Assembly: GCA_015680685.1 (NCBI GenBank)
Contig: MNCI01015002.1
Span: 1-64,000, forward strand
Direction of reading: 5' to 3'
DNA length: 64,000 bases
Source of the DNA: Gnetum montanum
Lineage: Eukaryota; Streptophyta; Gnetopsida; Gnetales; Gnetaceae
Positions 62,001 through 64,000 of the stretch are shown piece by piece (the stretch's first letter is position 1; every line of letters starts with the position of its first letter). A model generated the notes under the pieces. That model was not told the origin of the DNA. It made no database searches and saw only the letters and a program-made list of their open reading frames with translations. The translations under genes and the position numbers were made by a program.

Positions 62001-64000
62001 CACATTACTTACTAGAATTAAATCTATGACTTGGAGATTTCAAATCATGAGTCTTACCACTAGGCTAATACCTCATTATGCATAAATATAAACTACCATG
62101 AACTAGTCACCACCATCCTTCCAACATGTCTTTCACAAGTGGCACCAAGCATTAGAAAATACTAAGAAATAATAATTAAGAGAAGAAATAAAAAATAATA
62201 ATATTTTTAGAATATAATGTGAACAAGTTCCAAGGTCTAAACTATAAGAATCATATAATTAAGACATAATCAAACATGTATATTTACTAAGAGATTCTAG
62301 AATCAAGTTTCACCAATGAAGGTTGTTTAAAAATACATTATACATAAGCTTACAAGAAAATATACCATGATAAATTAATCATGAATAAGAGAGGTGTGTG
62401 TATGTGTGAAACTCAAGATGCATAACTATAAGCATAAACATAAGAAAGACATTACAATACACTGATATATACTACTACCATAATATAATATTATAAAATG
62501 TTAAATTAAAACACAAACATGTGCATAGGAAAGTAAATAACAAACCTAATATCCTAGGTTTGAAAATCTATGATGTTATAGTACTTTTATCAATGATGTT
62601 TTCAAAACTTATAACATGTATATTACTACTATCTAATAGATCGGGAGGATTTACAAGGATATAGAATTATTTTTCTTTGTAAAATTTTATTTTTTAAAGG
62701 TAAAATTATTTAAGATCATCATTAATACCTTTATATGCATGTATAACTCATATTTATTTATAATACTGAAATTGAAACTGAAATTTTAGATAAGAAAGAA
62801 TAAAATACATTAACACCTCTCGTAAAATTGTGTTGTACAAAGGAATAAGTTACTTCAAAGATATTTCATAGAGAATAATTAGAGTTTAATCATCTAAACC
62901 TCTTACTTTACATGATAAAGGATCATAATTTAAATGCTCAACAAACATCCTACCAAGGTGGGGTTTTAGGAGGGTTATGCCAAGGCTTAGACCCAAGTCT
63001 TATGACTTGCAAAACAAGCATCTTACCATGTATTAATTACATATAATTTTAATATTGAGGATTTAGGCATCAAGGATTTCTAAAGTAATGGTTTTGACAT
63101 TCATTTAATCTAAGGTAAGAGTAGGAAGAACAATTAGAGGTAGGCTAGAATTGATTAATATTTTATAACTGAGGATTGATTGTTAAAGAAATTTAGTCAT
63201 GTACCTAAGAAATTCATTAACTTCATCATGTCACCATCATAGAGTACATAAAATAATCTCTAATTATAACTATTATCAAAGAAATTATAGTTGAATAATG
63301 GAAGCTTGTGATTTTCAAAATGGTTTTACTAGATGAAATTCATGAATAAAGGCAAAGAAACCCTTAAAAGTTTAACAGCCCTTGAGGAAAAGATTGAGGA
63401 AAAGGATGAAATTAATGCTACCTAAAGGATAATAAATATATTTTGCTAAAATAAATAATACTTGAAGCTAAAGTTGAGAATAATAAAAGTGAATTTGAAT
63501 ATGAACAAATAGAGACAAAGATGGAATCTATAATCATCAAGACTTTAAAAGAGAAAGATGAAAAAGAGAAAAGGAAAAAATTATAATTTGTTGGTTTCCA
63601 AAAAATAGAGGATGAAATAGATGAAGTTTTGGTTAATTTGAGCATTGCATATAACTTCTTTGAATATTGTTAAATCTTAAGCTACTAGATAAATGACATG
63701 ACCTTGTTGTATAATCATTAAGTTTTGCACTATGGAAGAGATAGAGCACATTTGGAGACATTAAAGCCACTTTAAGCCAAGTGAGAATGGGAAAAGAGTT
63801 TCAACAAATGAGGATCTCACTAGGACAGTACTAGAATAAAGGGTTGAACAATGAAAAAAGATTAAGGTTATACTTGAAAAGGGTCTTGTAGAATACCTAA
63901 ATGCCAACAACATAGTAGTAATTATTGAAAAGTAGTATTTCAAATATTATTGAAAAAAACATATAGGTATTTCACAATGTATATTTATTAATATTAATAA
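59005..64000. other. AT-rich tail with little recognisable content
   Basis: No TE domain and no long frame. 59080-59170 and 61905-62085 share words (ATATAGTCCA, TTAGAACTTTAT, CTAATACCT) and probably derive from one old dispersed repeat. 59171-59200 is a (TTTTA)n microsatellite. 63390-63680 is rich in lysine and glutamate codons on the plus strand (for example EEKIEEKDE and KEKDEKEKRKK), possibly a very decayed exon or TE frame, but I would not call a gene. Confidence 0.5.
59171..59200. repeat. (TTTTA)n microsatellite
   Basis: Four to five TTTTA units within TTATTTTTATTTTATTTTAT and onward. Confidence 0.85.

Noticed and set aside
63390-63680. Lysine/glutamate-rich plus-strand reading as a coiled-coil gene
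   Set aside because: Frame is broken many times and A-rich DNA yields Lys/Glu codons by composition alone.

Overview
This window looks like an AT-rich, gene-poor stretch of a vascular-plant nuclear genome, probably from a plant with a large repeat-filled genome. I cannot name the species. I found no intact cellular gene, no rRNA or tRNA gene and no prokaryotic feature. Nearly all interpretable sequence is nested, decayed LTR retrotransposon, plus one degraded LINE.

The dominant repeat is one LTR family, called family E here. Its marks are TGATGAG/CTCATCA LTR termini, a PBS close to TTGGCACCATTGTCGAGGA (the tRNA-Asp-like type known from Athila-related elements), gag directly after the PBS, and a G-rich PPT just before the 3' LTR. 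None of the copies shows a recognisable reverse transcriptase, RNase H or integrase. Some carry a second ORF (ORF-B) between a long noncoding spacer and the 3' LTR. Two copies have perfect 5-bp target-site duplications: E3 (30528-36913, CCACT) and E4 (49873-58999, CATAG).

Layout, left to right: E1 (1-4928, minus strand, running off the left edge) sits inside the 3' LTR of E2. E2 (4929-28959, minus) is split within gag by a large Tat-like Ty3/gypsy element, element C (9995 to about 24.6 kb, with further unclassified sequence up to 27423). Element C has a decayed plus-strand pol, LTRs packed with a recurring hairpin motif, and an antisense, apparently multi-exon gene remnant between its left LTR and pol. 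E2's 5' LTR (28045-28959) is directly followed by the 3' end of another E element (B1, 28960 to about 38.5 kb) that carries ORF-B and is split by E3. Then come two truncated E elements in inverted orientation (E5 plus strand, E6 minus strand; 38556-41975), an AT-rich interval, a plus-strand L1-type LINE remnant (about 45981-49290), the full-length E4, and an AT-rich tail (59005-64000) with little recognisable content.

The nesting gives a relative order. E2 is older than E1 and C, and B1 is older than E3. Frequent stops and frameshifts show that essentially all reading frames are pseudogenes. One 268-bp exact inverted duplication flanked by single Ns (9078-9345) is most likely an assembly artefact.
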